DNA from: JAVBRA01 sp031548435
GTDB taxonomy: Bacteria; Bacteroidota; Bacteroidia; Bacteroidales; Rikenellaceae
Assembly (NCBI GenBank): GCA_031548435.1
Contig: JAVBRA010000005.1
Coordinates: 1-64,000, forward strand
DNA length: 64,000 nt
Direction: 5' to 3'
Within the stretch, counting starts at the first letter, position 1, and every line of letters begins with the position of its first letter. The notes below the pieces were generated by a model that searched no databases, was not told the DNA's origin, and saw only the letters and a program-made list of their open reading frames with translations. The translations under genes and the position numbers were made by a program. Shown one piece after another: positions 50,639-58,780 of this stretch.

Positions 50639-51064
50639 CTATTCGCTGAAGCTGATAGCGACGCGGCGGGTGCGCTCGCCGACTTTTTCGATGTTCACAT
50701 GCATGGCCTTGCGGGGGAGGAGCCCGGCGATCTTCTCGCCCCATTCGACCAGGCAAGGGTGGCCGCTGTAGAAGTACTCCTCGTAACCGATGTCGAACGC
50801 CTCCTCAATGGACTTGATGCGGTAAAAATCGAAATGGTAGATGGGTTTCCCCTCGGCCGAGCGGTATTCGTTGACCAGGGCGAAGGTGGGGCTGGTGACC
50901 GTGTCGGTCACCCCCAGTGCCTGGCACACCTTTTTGATGGTGGTGGTTTTGCCCGCGCCCATCTGGCCGTGGAACAGAACGATGGGGTAGTCCGAAACCG
51001 CCCCGGCGATGACCCGGGCCACTTCTTCCAGGTCGTCCATGTCTTTGACGATCATTTCGTCCAT
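50639..51064 (-). CDS. tsaE: tRNA t6A37 synthesis ATPase TsaE
   Basis: P-loop ATPase that powers the TsaB/D/E complex making t6A37 on tRNAs reading ANN codons. The 141-aa protein shows Walker A (FHGQMGAGKTTTIKKVCQALG), the SPTFALVNEY segment, the metal Asp in HFDFYRIKSIEEAFDIGYEEYF and LVEWGEKIAGLLP. A longer frame starts at 51145, but a -7 element (51087-51094) lies within it, so 51064 was chosen. tsaB and tsaD are not in the window. Confidence 0.93.
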   Translation of the reverse strand: MDEMIVKDMDDLEEVARVIAGAVSDYPIVLFHGQMGAGKTTTIKKVCQALGVTDTVTSPTFALVNEYRSAEGKPIYHFDFYRIKSIEEAFDIGYEEYFYSGHPCLVEWGEKIAGLLPRKAMHVNIEKVGERTRRVAISFSE

Positions 51065-51086
51065 AGGGTTTGCTGCGTATTTTCGG

Positions 51087-51094
51087 CAAAGATA
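51087..51094 (-). promoter_or_regulatory. -7 element of tsaE
   Basis: CAAAGATA on the plus strand reads TATCTTTG on the minus strand; leader about 15 nt to ATG 51064. Confidence 0.6.
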
Positions 51095-51189
51095 GGAATA
51101 ATTCAGTGATTGCCATCTCTGGGCCGAATGGGTATAAACACCCATCGAAAATAGGTTTTATCGCTGACATTTGTTTGGTTCGGGCGCTT

Positions 51190-51197
51190 TATTTTTG
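51190..51197 (+). promoter_or_regulatory. -7 element in front of the Hdr-like operon
   Basis: TATTTTTG, 25 bp upstream of ATG 51223. A TTTG at 51170-51173 is present at shorter-than-usual spacing (16 nt). No similar element precedes the later Hdr genes. Confidence 0.6.
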
Positions 51198-51222
51198 TAG
51201 GGTGAAAAAGTGATTTACGGCT

Positions 51223-51915
51223 ATGGGCAAATATTACGATATGCTGTGCCAGGACGTCCGTTTCGAGGAGGGGCTCAAGGCGTGCATCAACTGCGGGGTG
51301 TGTACCGGGGTGTGTCCGGCCGCCGAGTTTTACGACTACGACCCGCGGCAGATCATCTCGGCGGTGCAGCGGCGCGACGATGGAGTGATCGAGGAGCTGA
51401 TGAAAAGCGAATCGATCTGGTATTGTGGAGAGTGCATGTCGTGCCGGCCGCGCTGCCCGAGAACCAACACGCCGGCCTATGTGATCCAGGCGCTCAGGAC
51501 GCTGTCGCAGAGGCTCGGCCTGTTCGTCCATTCCGAAAAAGGGCGCCAACAATATGCCATCAAGAAAGCGATCGGAGAGAATATCCTGGAGATCGGCTAC
51601 TGCATCCATCCCACGCGCATCGCCCCCGAAGACCACCTCGAACAGGGGCCCGTGTGGGAGTGGATCCACGAAAACAACAAAGACCTCTATTCGCGCTTCT
51701 CGGAAAATTACGACGAGATCGGCCCCGGAGCCATGCGCAAGCTCGACGGGTCGTCGCTCGATGAGCTCCACAAAATTTTCGACGTGACGGGCGGCACGCA
51801 GATGTTCGACACCATCGAGAAATTCTCGCGCGAGAAAGCCGCCGAAATGGGACTGGACATCGACAGCGGCGAATATGCCGCCCATGTCTACAAACAAAAC
51901 ACACCCGCAGGGTGA
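51223..51915 (+). CDS. HdrC-like iron-sulfur protein
   Basis: A 230-aa soluble protein with two ferredoxin-type [4Fe-4S] motifs: C21-xx-C24-xx-C27-xxx-C31-P and C68-xx-C71-xx-C74-xxx-C78-P. It matches heterodisulfide reductase subunit C, which wires electrons between FAD and the HdrB iron-sulfur site. The rest (about 90-230) is helical with no cysteine motif, longer than usual for HdrC. First gene of the operon; the stop codon lies in the first unit of a 90-bp direct repeat (51905-52081). Substrate unknown. Confidence 0.88.
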   Translation: MGKYYDMLCQDVRFEEGLKACINCGVCTGVCPAAEFYDYDPRQIISAVQRRDDGVIEELMKSESIWYCGECMSCRPRCPRTNTPAYVIQALRTLSQRLGLFVHSEKGRQQYAIKKAIGENILEIGYCIHPTRIAPEDHLEQGPVWEWIHENNKDLYSRFSENYDEIGPGAMRKLDGSSLDELHKIFDVTGGTQMFDTIEKFSREKAAEMGLDIDSGEYAAHVYKQNTPAG

Positions 51916-52081
51916 TTTATTCGCAGGGGCCTTGTTTTGCTCACGAAAGCCGCTGAGTGGAAGACCGGTTTATCAATAAACAACGCACGTTTTTCCGCAG
52001 GGTGATTTATTAGCAGGGGCCTTGTTTTGCTCACAAGAGTTGCTAGTGGAAGGCAAAAGACGGGGTTTCCCGCAGGGTGAC
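51905..52081 (+). repeat. 90-bp direct repeat overlapping a gene end
   Basis: Copies start at 51905 and 51995 (period exactly 90 bp; CCGCAGGGTGATTTATT, then CAGGGGCCTTGTTTTGCTCAC and a diverging tail). A truncated third copy, CCGCAGGGTGA, starts at 52070. The first copy contains the stop codon of the HdrC-like gene. Confidence 0.85.
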
Positions 52082-52134
52082 AGAGGGCATTGTTTATTTT
52101 CCGAGTAGTGTTGACTGAAATCCATCATAAACCA

Positions 52135-52638
52135 ATGGCAACCATTCTGAAAGCGGCCAGACGCGAGTTCATGGACGACCCGAAACGGCAGGGGAGCGCC
52201 TTCCGGATCGCGACCGATGCGTCGAGGGCCGCGGAGGGGGTCGTTCCCCGCAACCTGAATTTCGACATGCGGCGGCTGGGGCCGGGGTGCTACTCCGCGC
52301 CCTACCACTCGCACCGGTTCGCCGAGGAGTTGTTCATGATCGTTTCCGGGGCGGCGACCCTGCGCACCCCGCAGGGGTTGGAGGAGGTCGGCAGCGGCGA
52401 CGTGATTTTTTTCGAGATGGGCGACACCGGGGCTCACCAGCTGTACAACCACACCGACCAGGCGTGTGTATTCCTGGATATAAGGACTTTCATGGGGTGC
52501 GACGTGTGCGACTATCCCGATTCGGACAAGGTGTTGATCGCCCCGTCGCTGGAGACCTATCCCAGAGGTGCGGCGGCCGGCTATCTCGATGGGGAAGACG
52601 GAGTACAGAGCAAGTGGGAGCAACTGAAAAAAGGCTGA
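52135..52638 (+). CDS. Cupin-domain protein inside the Hdr-like operon
   Basis: A 167-aa single-domain cupin (beta-barrel) with metal-ligand candidates in YHSHRFAEELFMIVSG (motif 1, H-x-H and Glu) and FFEMGDTGAHQLYNH (motif 2 His). Cupins can be dioxygenases, isomerases or pure sensors, so the job is unclear. It is separated from the HdrC-like gene by 219 bp containing the 90-bp repeat, and from the HdrB-like gene by 132 bp. It could be an insert of independent origin that now lies in the operon, or a regulator/maturation protein for the complex. Confidence 0.82.
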   Translation: MATILKAARREFMDDPKRQGSAFRIATDASRAAEGVVPRNLNFDMRRLGPGCYSAPYHSHRFAEELFMIVSGAATLRTPQGLEEVGSGDVIFFEMGDTGAHQLYNHTDQACVFLDIRTFMGCDVCDYPDSDKVLIAPSLETYPRGAAAGYLDGEDGVQSKWEQLKKG

Positions 52639-52770
52639 AAACGAGTTGTATCGTCCTCCAAAATATTTTGCGGGGAAGTTGATGCGGTTTCCGCGGAGAA
52701 AGCATCTGCCGCGGAAAGTAGCGGCGGAACGTAAAACAAGAGTGAAGTTGGAAAATTAAAACGGGTTCTT

Positions 52771-53829
52771 ATGAAACGTACACCTTGGCAGGAATACCAG
52801 AAAACGATAGCCGACGACCATTATTTCTATCTGCGCAGCTGCATCCGGCAGAACTTTTTCCCGGGCAGCGAGGCCACTTTCCTCAATATATTGCGGAAAG
52901 ACCTGGGTAAAGACGTGTTCGAAGACCCGCGGCACACCACCTGCACCGGCATCGGCTACCACTCGGACATCGTGCCGCTGGAGACGATCATGACCGTGGT
53001 GGCGCGCCAGTTCGCGCTGATGGCTGAGGCGGGCTACGAGAACGCCGCCGTGTCGTGCATCACCTCGTTCGGACTCTACTGCGAGATGATGGAGATATGG
53101 CACGAATTCCCGCACATGGAAGAGAAAGCGCGCGATTTCCTGTTCAAGGCCACCGGGCGCGAGTTGGTGATTCCCAAAAACCTGTCGCACACCTCGGACG
53201 TGATCTTTCATTTCCGGGAAGAGATCGCCAAACAGGGCAAATACAAACTCATCAACCGGCAGACGGGCGAGCCGCTGAAGGTGGTCGAGCATATCGGTTG
53301 CCACTACGCCAAAATTTTCCCGAAGAAGGGCGTTGGCGGGGCGGAATTTCCGTACGTGCTGGCCGGCATGATCGAGTCGTGGGGCGGGGAAGTGGTCGAT
53401 TATCCCGAACGACGCCATTGCTGCGGGTTCGGGTTCCGCAACTACCTGGTGCAGGCCAACCGCGGCTACTCGATCGCCAACTCGCGCAAGAAATTGGAGT
53501 CGATGAAGCCCTACAAACCCGACTTCATTGTGTCGAACTGCCCCGGGTGCGCCATGTTCCTCGACAAGTGGCAGTACACGCTCAACGAAATGGACGGCTC
53601 GATCTATGGCAAGGACGGCAAGGGCATCCCGGTGCTCACCTACGAGGAGATGGCCGGGCTGGTGCTGGGCTACGACCCGTGGGATATGGGCATGCAGATG
53701 CACCAGGTGCCGGTCGAGCCGCTGCTGAACAAGATCGGGGTGGAGTTCAACCCTACCACCAAATACTTGGGGCGGAACGGCAAGTTCATCGGGCGGCCGA
53801 AGCCGGCTTTGATCAGTTGTGGGTTGTAG
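52771..53829 (+). CDS. HdrB-like CCG-domain iron-sulfur protein
   Basis: A 352-aa protein of the HdrB/CCG family, whose two CCG domains bind noncubane clusters in heterodisulfide reductases. The C-terminal CCG is intact: C177, C217-C218 (HCCGFGF) and C257-xx-C260 (CPGC). The N-terminal one is degraded: C24, one Cys at 58 with Thr57 in place of the paired Cys (TTCTG), and C96 followed by Ser99 (CITS) where CxxC is expected. Thus at most one noncubane cluster is likely. The C-terminus carries C350. Two soluble Fe-S subunits flank it, so it probably carries the thiol/disulfide site. Confidence 0.85.
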   Translation: MKRTPWQEYQKTIADDHYFYLRSCIRQNFFPGSEATFLNILRKDLGKDVFEDPRHTTCTGIGYHSDIVPLETIMTVVARQFALMAEAGYENAAVSCITSFGLYCEMMEIWHEFPHMEEKARDFLFKATGRELVIPKNLSHTSDVIFHFREEIAKQGKYKLINRQTGEPLKVVEHIGCHYAKIFPKKGVGGAEFPYVLAGMIESWGGEVVDYPERRHCCGFGFRNYLVQANRGYSIANSRKKLESMKPYKPDFIVSNCPGCAMFLDKWQYTLNEMDGSIYGKDGKGIPVLTYEEMAGLVLGYDPWDMGMQMHQVPVEPLLNKIGVEFNPTTKYLGRNGKFIGRPKPALISCGL

Positions 53830-53982
53830 GCGGGGGGCATGCCCTGTTTCACTTATCCTTCCGGTGCCTGTTTTCAGTGCGTCCGTGGCCGAAACTTCGG
53901 ACGACAAGCAAAATCCGACGCACAACGGGCAGGCGGAAAGAAGTGCGGCAAAGCAATAAAAATGAAAAAATCATTATAGACT

Positions 53983-54999
53983 ATGGGCAACAGAGTAGTG
54001 ATCATCGGCGGCGGCATCGCGGGGATGCAGGCGGCCATCAGCGCGAAAGAGCGGGGGCTCGACCCCGTCATCATCGAACGGAGCGGCACGCTGGGGGGTA
54101 AATTGCAGCAGTGGGACAGGCTGTTTCCCTCGCTCACCCCGGCCAGCGAGGTCGTGGACGAACTCAACCGGCAGGTGGCCGGCATGGGCATCGACGTGCG
54201 GCTGGACGAAGGCGTGAAGAGGGTCGATCCGGCCGGGGGCGAAGTGTATCTCGACAACGGCGCGACCATTCCCGGCGACGCGTTCATCGTCGCCTCGGGC
54301 TTTAATATCTTCGATGCGCGGCGCAAGGAAGAGCTGGGATACGGCGTGTATGACAACGTCATCACCTCGGTCGATCTGGAACGGATGCTCAAAGAGCGCA
54401 GGGTGCTGACGGCGCAGGGCGCGGAGCCTCGAAGCATCGCGTTCCTGCACTGCGTGGGCTCGCGCGATGAGCAGGTCAAACAGCCCCATTGCTCGCGCCT
54501 GTGCTGCATTACGGGCGTGAAGCAGGCCATCGAGGTCAAGGAACTGATGCCCGGGTGCGACGTCACCAACTTCTATATGGACATGCGCATGTTCGGCGCC
54601 GGTTACGAAGGCAAGTACATCGAGTCGCAGCAGAAATGGGGCGTGAAATACGTGCGCGGGCGCATCTCCGAGGCGGGCGAGACCATCGACGGCCGCATCC
54701 AGATCAAGGCCGAGGACACGCTGGCCGGACGTCCGTTGCGCATGACGGTCGATATGCTGGTGCTGCTGGTGGGCATGTCCAACTCGGACTTTAACCTGAC
54801 GCTCAACCACGACCTGGGGCTTGAACTGCGCAAGAGCCGCTTTCTGCGCCCGCAGGACGAGTTTCTGCATAGCACCGGGTCGGGCATTCCCAACCTGTTC
54901 TATGCCGGCACGGTCACCTCGCCCAAGAACGTGGCCGAGTCGCTGAACGAAGCGATGGCCGTGGCAGCCCATGTCGACCGGTATTTAAAAAACAGATGA
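53983..54999 (+). CDS. HdrA-like FAD-dependent oxidoreductase
   Basis: A 338-aa flavoprotein of the HdrA type, the electron-bifurcating or electron-entry subunit. It starts with the Rossmann FAD motif VVIIGGGIAGMQAAISAKERG (5-25) and shows the HdrA hallmark HCVGSRDEQVKQPHCSRLCC (C157, C170, C174, C175), which ligates a [4Fe-4S] cluster. It is about half the methanogen HdrA length (about 650 aa), lacking N- and C-terminal ferredoxin modules, and the usual Cys pair after the FP in DRLFPSLTPASEV is absent. So it resembles a QmoA-like truncated form. Its stop overlaps the next gene by 4 bp. Confidence 0.88.
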   Translation: MGNRVVIIGGGIAGMQAAISAKERGLDPVIIERSGTLGGKLQQWDRLFPSLTPASEVVDELNRQVAGMGIDVRLDEGVKRVDPAGGEVYLDNGATIPGDAFIVASGFNIFDARRKEELGYGVYDNVITSVDLERMLKERRVLTAQGAEPRSIAFLHCVGSRDEQVKQPHCSRLCCITGVKQAIEVKELMPGCDVTNFYMDMRMFGAGYEGKYIESQQKWGVKYVRGRISEAGETIDGRIQIKAEDTLAGRPLRMTVDMLVLLVGMSNSDFNLTLNHDLGLELRKSRFLRPQDEFLHSTGSGIPNLFYAGTVTSPKNVAESLNEAMAVAAHVDRYLKNR

Positions 55000-55322
55000 C
55001 CATGAATTTCGGATACTCAGTCAACCAACCGCGGGCCATCAACCTCGACCGCAACGATCTTTCGCCGGCCGCCGCACTGGTGGCGCTTGAGGCGTCGGTA
55101 CGCACCTGCATCGAATGCGGGAGTTGTACGGCCACCTGCACCGCCGGGGCGCTTACCGACTTCAATTTCCACAAGTTGCACCACCTGCTGCTCAAGGGCG
55201 AGTACGACCATGTGCGGGAGCAGACAGGCAAATGCATGCTGTGCGGCAAGTGCCGACTGGTGTGCCCGCGCGGCATCAATACCCGCAATCTGATACTGGC
55301 CATTAAAAAGGTGTTGCCATGA
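54996..55322 (+). CDS. Second HdrC-like ferredoxin
   Basis: A 108-aa protein with two ferredoxin-like [4Fe-4S] motifs: C38-xx-C41-xx-C44-xxx-C48 and C80-xx-C83-xx-C86-xxx-C90-P. It is a compact HdrC/QmoB-C-like relay, about half the length of the first HdrC-like protein. It starts at the ATGA overlap with the HdrA-like gene and its stop overlaps the start of the membrane subunit, so three genes are translationally coupled. It probably carries electrons from the flavoprotein to the membrane subunit. Confidence 0.88.
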   Translation: MTMNFGYSVNQPRAINLDRNDLSPAAALVALEASVRTCIECGSCTATCTAGALTDFNFHKLHHLLLKGEYDHVREQTGKCMLCGKCRLVCPRGINTRNLILAIKKVLP

Positions 55323-57082
55323 AGTGGTTCGATCCGTTCGTCATTCCGTTCCTGACAGGCGTAATTGCACTGTTCTCCATCGTCGTCTATAAATGGGTGA
55401 AGTGGTTCCGGCAGCTTTCGCCCGGCGACAGGGGCAAGGTGCGCAGGGGAGTTTTCACGAAAAAAAGCCTGGCGTCCGTCGGCGAGGTGTTCCGCGAGTC
55501 ACTGCTGCACCTGAAAATATTCAAGGTCAATCCGGTGTTGGGATACATGCACTCGTCCCTGGCATTGGGATGGTTCCTGCTGATCGTGTTCGGGTTTGCC
55601 GAGACGGCTTATTATCTGCGCACGCTCTCGGCCCCGCCCCAGGCCCATATCTTTTTCAAGTATTTCGAGCCTTCGCACAGCGGCGGATTTTTCCCCTTTA
55701 TGATGGATCTGCTGCTGCTGTACGTGCTGTCGGGGGTGTTGCTGGCTTACTTCAAACGCATCCGGTCGTCGGCGCTGGGCGTTAAAAAGCCGACCAAACA
55801 TACCCCCGGCGACCGCATCGCCCTGTGGTCGCTGTGGCTGATCTTCCCGTTGCGCCTGCTGGCCGAAAGCGCCACTTCGGGGGCGTACGGCACGGGCGGC
55901 TTCCTGACCGGAAGCCTCGGGGCGTGGATGGCGACCTTCCTGCCTGTGGACAAGATCGCCTATCCGCTGTGGTGGGCCTATTCGGTCGTGCTGATGGCCT
56001 TTTTCTTTTCGATGCCGTTTTCGCGCTACATGCATATTTTCACCGAGGTGCCGCTGATTTTTCTGCGCCGTTGGGGTGTCCTCACCTCGGACGAGTCGGA
56101 GGGGTTTGCGCAGTTCCAGCTCAACGCCTGCTCGCGTTGCGGCATCTGCATCGATCCGTGCCAGATGCAGAGCGCGGCCGGGGTCGACAAGGTGCAGTCG
56201 GTCTATTTTCTGCGCGATGTGCGTTATGATAAGATCACGGACGAGGTGTCCGACAACTGCATGATGTGCGGTCGTTGCGAGGTGCGCTGTCCGGTGGGGC
56301 TCGATCTCAACGCCCTGCGCCTGAAGCAGAAAACCCGGTCAAGAAATGCCGATGCCACGGCCCGTTACGGCTATCTCGCAGAGGCGGCCGCCGCCGCTCA
56401 GCCGGGTTCGAAGGTCGGTTATTTCGCCGGATGCATGACCCTGCTAACCCCCGCCATCACCCGGTCGATGCACAAGATTTTCGAGGCCTCGGGCGACCAT
56501 GTCTGGTGGGCCGACCGCGACGACGGCGTTTGCTGCGGCCGTCCGCTGAAGCTCTCGGGCGAACGCGACGCGGCGCAGAGGCTGATCGATTTCAATAAGG
56601 AACTGTTTGTTAAAAACGGCATCACGACGTTGGTCACTTCGTGCCCCATCTGCCTGAAAGTGTTTAACGAAGATTACGATCTGCAAGGCATTACCGTGCT
56701 GCACCACAGCCAGTACATCAACGACCTGATCCGCCGGGAGAAACTCCGGCCCGTGAAAACCGACACCGTCTACGCCTATCACGACCCCTGCGAGCTGGGC
56801 CGCGGATCGGGCATCTACGAAACGCCGCGCGAGGTAGTGGCTTCGGCGGGGGTGCTGGCAACCCAGACCGCCGACAAAGAACACGCCCTGTGTTGCGGCG
56901 GCTCGGTAGCCAACACCCGGTTGACCTCCGCCCAACAAAATGCCATCGGTGAAGACGCTGTGGCGCAACTGACCGCATCGGGGGCCGAGGCGATCGTCAC
57001 CGGATGCCCCCTCTGCAAAAAATCGCTCGGGCGCAACAGCCATGTGCCCGTACTCGACCTGGCCGAGGTGATTTTTCCCTGA
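55319..57082 (+). CDS. Membrane HdrE/HdrD-type fusion, quinone-linked Fe-S subunit
   Basis: A 587-aa fusion. Residues 1-250 form about five to six membrane spans (for example 6-26, 76-100, 123-145, 165-188, 213-247) like NarI/HdrE cytochrome-b-type anchors. Next come two [4Fe-4S] motifs (C271, C274, C277, C281; C314, C317, C320, C324), then an HdrD-like part with two complete CCG domains: C372, C405-C406, C442, C445 and C491, C525-C526, C563, C566. It therefore has all expected noncubane ligands, unlike the HdrB-like protein. Its location suggests electrons pass between the quinone pool and the soluble subunits. It is the last gene before element copy B. Confidence 0.9.
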   Translation: MKWFDPFVIPFLTGVIALFSIVVYKWVKWFRQLSPGDRGKVRRGVFTKKSLASVGEVFRESLLHLKIFKVNPVLGYMHSSLALGWFLLIVFGFAETAYYLRTLSAPPQAHIFFKYFEPSHSGGFFPFMMDLLLLYVLSGVLLAYFKRIRSSALGVKKPTKHTPGDRIALWSLWLIFPLRLLAESATSGAYGTGGFLTGSLGAWMATFLPVDKIAYPLWWAYSVVLMAFFFSMPFSRYMHIFTEVPLIFLRRWGVLTSDESEGFAQFQLNACSRCGICIDPCQMQSAAGVDKVQSVYFLRDVRYDKITDEVSDNCMMCGRCEVRCPVGLDLNALRLKQKTRSRNADATARYGYLAEAAAAAQPGSKVGYFAGCMTLLTPAITRSMHKIFEASGDHVWWADRDDGVCCGRPLKLSGERDAAQRLIDFNKELFVKNGITTLVTSCPICLKVFNEDYDLQGITVLHHSQYINDLIRREKLRPVKTDTVYAYHDPCELGRGSGIYETPREVVASAGVLATQTADKEHALCCGGSVANTRLTSAQQNAIGEDAVAQLTASGAEAIVTGCPLCKKSLGRNSHVPVLDLAEVIFP

Positions 57083-57091
57083 TGCTTCGTC

Positions 57092-57340
57092 TGAACTTTT
57101 TTGCAAAAAAAGTTCAACAAAAAACTCTTGGGAAAAACTTTGTTTTTCGAGACTTGATTTTGTCTCGGCTCGATATCCCGTCAATGGAAAGGCCCCGCCC
57201 GGACAACGGCATAACAGTTTGTTATGCCGTTGTCCGGGCGGGGCCTTTCCATTGACGGGATAATGAATTGAAGATAAGTCAGTCAGGAGATACGCAGTAT
57301 CTCCGAAAAGTTTTTGGTTAAGCTTTTTTCAAAAAGCTTA
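57092..57340. repeat. MITE-like multi-hairpin element, copy B
   Basis: 249 bp with the same plan as copy A at 8670-8903: terminal near-palindromes (57092-57116 and 57319-57340), sub-terminal CAAAAACT-type inverted words, a GAAAAAC/GTTTTTC hairpin (57132-57148), a core hairpin and a GGAGATAC/GTATCTCC hairpin (57286-57304). The core is a perfect 43-bp stem (57174-57216 with 57220-57262) with a 3-nt loop, unrelated in sequence to copy A's core. It lies between the Hdr-like operon and the CCA gene. Confidence 0.88.
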
Positions 57341-57361
57341 GGATGGAGTCCCTGAAAAAAA

Positions 57362-58762
57362 TCACTTCTCAACCAGGCCGTGTTTGGCGGCCAGGCGTTG
57401 CATGAGGGCGTATGCCTGATTGTAGTCGTTCTCGATTTCGCCTTCGAGGATCGCCTCTTTGATAGCGCTTTTGATTTCGCCCACCAGCGAGCAGGGGGGG
57501 ATGCCGTAGATGCGCATGATGTCGTCACCGCTGATGGGCGGAGCGAAGTTGCGAACGCGGTCTTTCTCTTCGATCTCGACCAGTTTCTGGCGTACCAGTT
57601 CGAAGTTGGCCAGGTAGCGCCGGACTTTGGCGTCGTTGCCCGAGGTGATGTCGGCTTCGCACAGGGTCATCAGGTCGTCGATGTCTTCGCCGGCCTCGAA
57701 CAGCAGGCGGCGTACGGCCGAGTCGGTCACGGCCTCTTCGACCAGGGCGATGGGACGCAGGTGGAGCAGCACGATTTTCTGGACGTACTTCATTTTTTCG
57801 TTCATCGGCAGTTTCAGCCGGCGGAAGATCGACAGCACCATTTTCTCTCCCACCACTTCGTGCCCGTGGAACGTCCATCCGGCGGCGTCGTGCCAGCGTT
57901 TGGTGGCGGGCTTGGCGATATCGTGCAGCAGGGCGGCCCAGCGCAGCCACAGGTTGTCGGTGTGCGGGGCGATGTTGTCGAGCACCTGCAGGGTGTGGAT
58001 GAAGTTGTCTTTATGGCTGCGGCCGCGCACGGTCTCGATCCCTTTGAGTTTGTGCAGTTCGGGGAAGACCAGTTCCAGCAATCCGCTTCGGTCCAACAGA
58101 TAGAACCCGACGGAGGGCTTGGGCGCAAGCATGATCTTGTTCAGCTCGGTGGCGATGCGTTCCATCGACACGATGGCGATCCGCTCGCGGTTGCGCCGGA
58201 TGGCTTCGAACGCGTCGGCGTCGATGGTGAAGCCCAGCTGGGCGGCGAAGCGGATGGCGCGGATCATGCGCAGGGGGTCGTCCGAGAAGGTGATGTCGGC
58301 ATCGAGCGGCGTGCGGATGGTGGTGTCTTCCAGATCCCGCATCCCGTTGAACGGGTCGACCAGGGCGCCGTAGTCGGCCCGGTTGAGCGAGAAGGCCATG
58401 GCGTTGATGGTGAAGTCGCGCCGGCGCTGGTCGTCCTCGATGGTGCCGTCTTCGACCACGGGCTTACGCGAATCGCTGCGGTACGACTCTTTCCGGGCGC
58501 CCACAAATTCGACCTCCAGTCCCCCGGCATTGACCATGGCCGTGCCGAAGTTTTTGAAAACGGAGACTTTCGCGCACAGCTTCTTCCCCAACTCTTCGGC
58601 CACCTCGATGCCGCTGCCCTCGACCACGATATCGATGTCGGTGGTGGGCCGGTTCAGGAACCAGTCGCGCACGTAGCCGCCGATCACAAAGGCGCGCAGG
58701 CCGGCGGCATCGGCTATTTCGCCGATCTGTTTGAATACGGGGTGGTCGAGTTTTTTCAGCAT
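57362..58762 (-). CDS. cca: CCA tRNA nucleotidyltransferase / poly(A) polymerase-type with HD domain
   Basis: Adds or repairs the CCA end of tRNAs. The 466-aa protein has the class II nucleotidyltransferase core GGYVRDWFLNRPTTDIDIVVEG (DxD: Asp42, Asp44), a RRDFTINAMAFSL segment, the tRNA-binding middle domain and an HD-type phosphohydrolase domain (WAALLHDIAKPATKRW, HGHEVVGEKMV). An HD domain in this family removes 2',3'-cyclic phosphates. The tRNA-Met gene in this window lacks an encoded CCA, so this enzyme is needed. It is the last gene of the pdxJ unit. Confidence 0.93.
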   Translation of the reverse strand: MLKKLDHPVFKQIGEIADAAGLRAFVIGGYVRDWFLNRPTTDIDIVVEGSGIEVAEELGKKLCAKVSVFKNFGTAMVNAGGLEVEFVGARKESYRSDSRKPVVEDGTIEDDQRRRDFTINAMAFSLNRADYGALVDPFNGMRDLEDTTIRTPLDADITFSDDPLRMIRAIRFAAQLGFTIDADAFEAIRRNRERIAIVSMERIATELNKIMLAPKPSVGFYLLDRSGLLELVFPELHKLKGIETVRGRSHKDNFIHTLQVLDNIAPHTDNLWLRWAALLHDIAKPATKRWHDAAGWTFHGHEVVGEKMVLSIFRRLKLPMNEKMKYVQKIVLLHLRPIALVEEAVTDSAVRRLLFEAGEDIDDLMTLCEADITSGNDAKVRRYLANFELVRQKLVEIEEKDRVRNFAPPISGDDIMRIYGIPPCSLVGEIKSAIKEAILEGEIENDYNQAYALMQRLAAKHGLVEK

Positions 58763-58780
58763 TATTTGATACCGGAAGGA

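Noticed and set aside
51905..52081. CRISPR-like array
   Set aside because: Only two full 90-bp units and a fragment; no spacers of fixed length and no cas genes.
57092..57340. Simple terminator as the whole explanation of element copy B
   Set aside because: It may terminate transcription, but its shared layout with copy A at 8670-8903 and a sequence-swapped core need more than a terminator.
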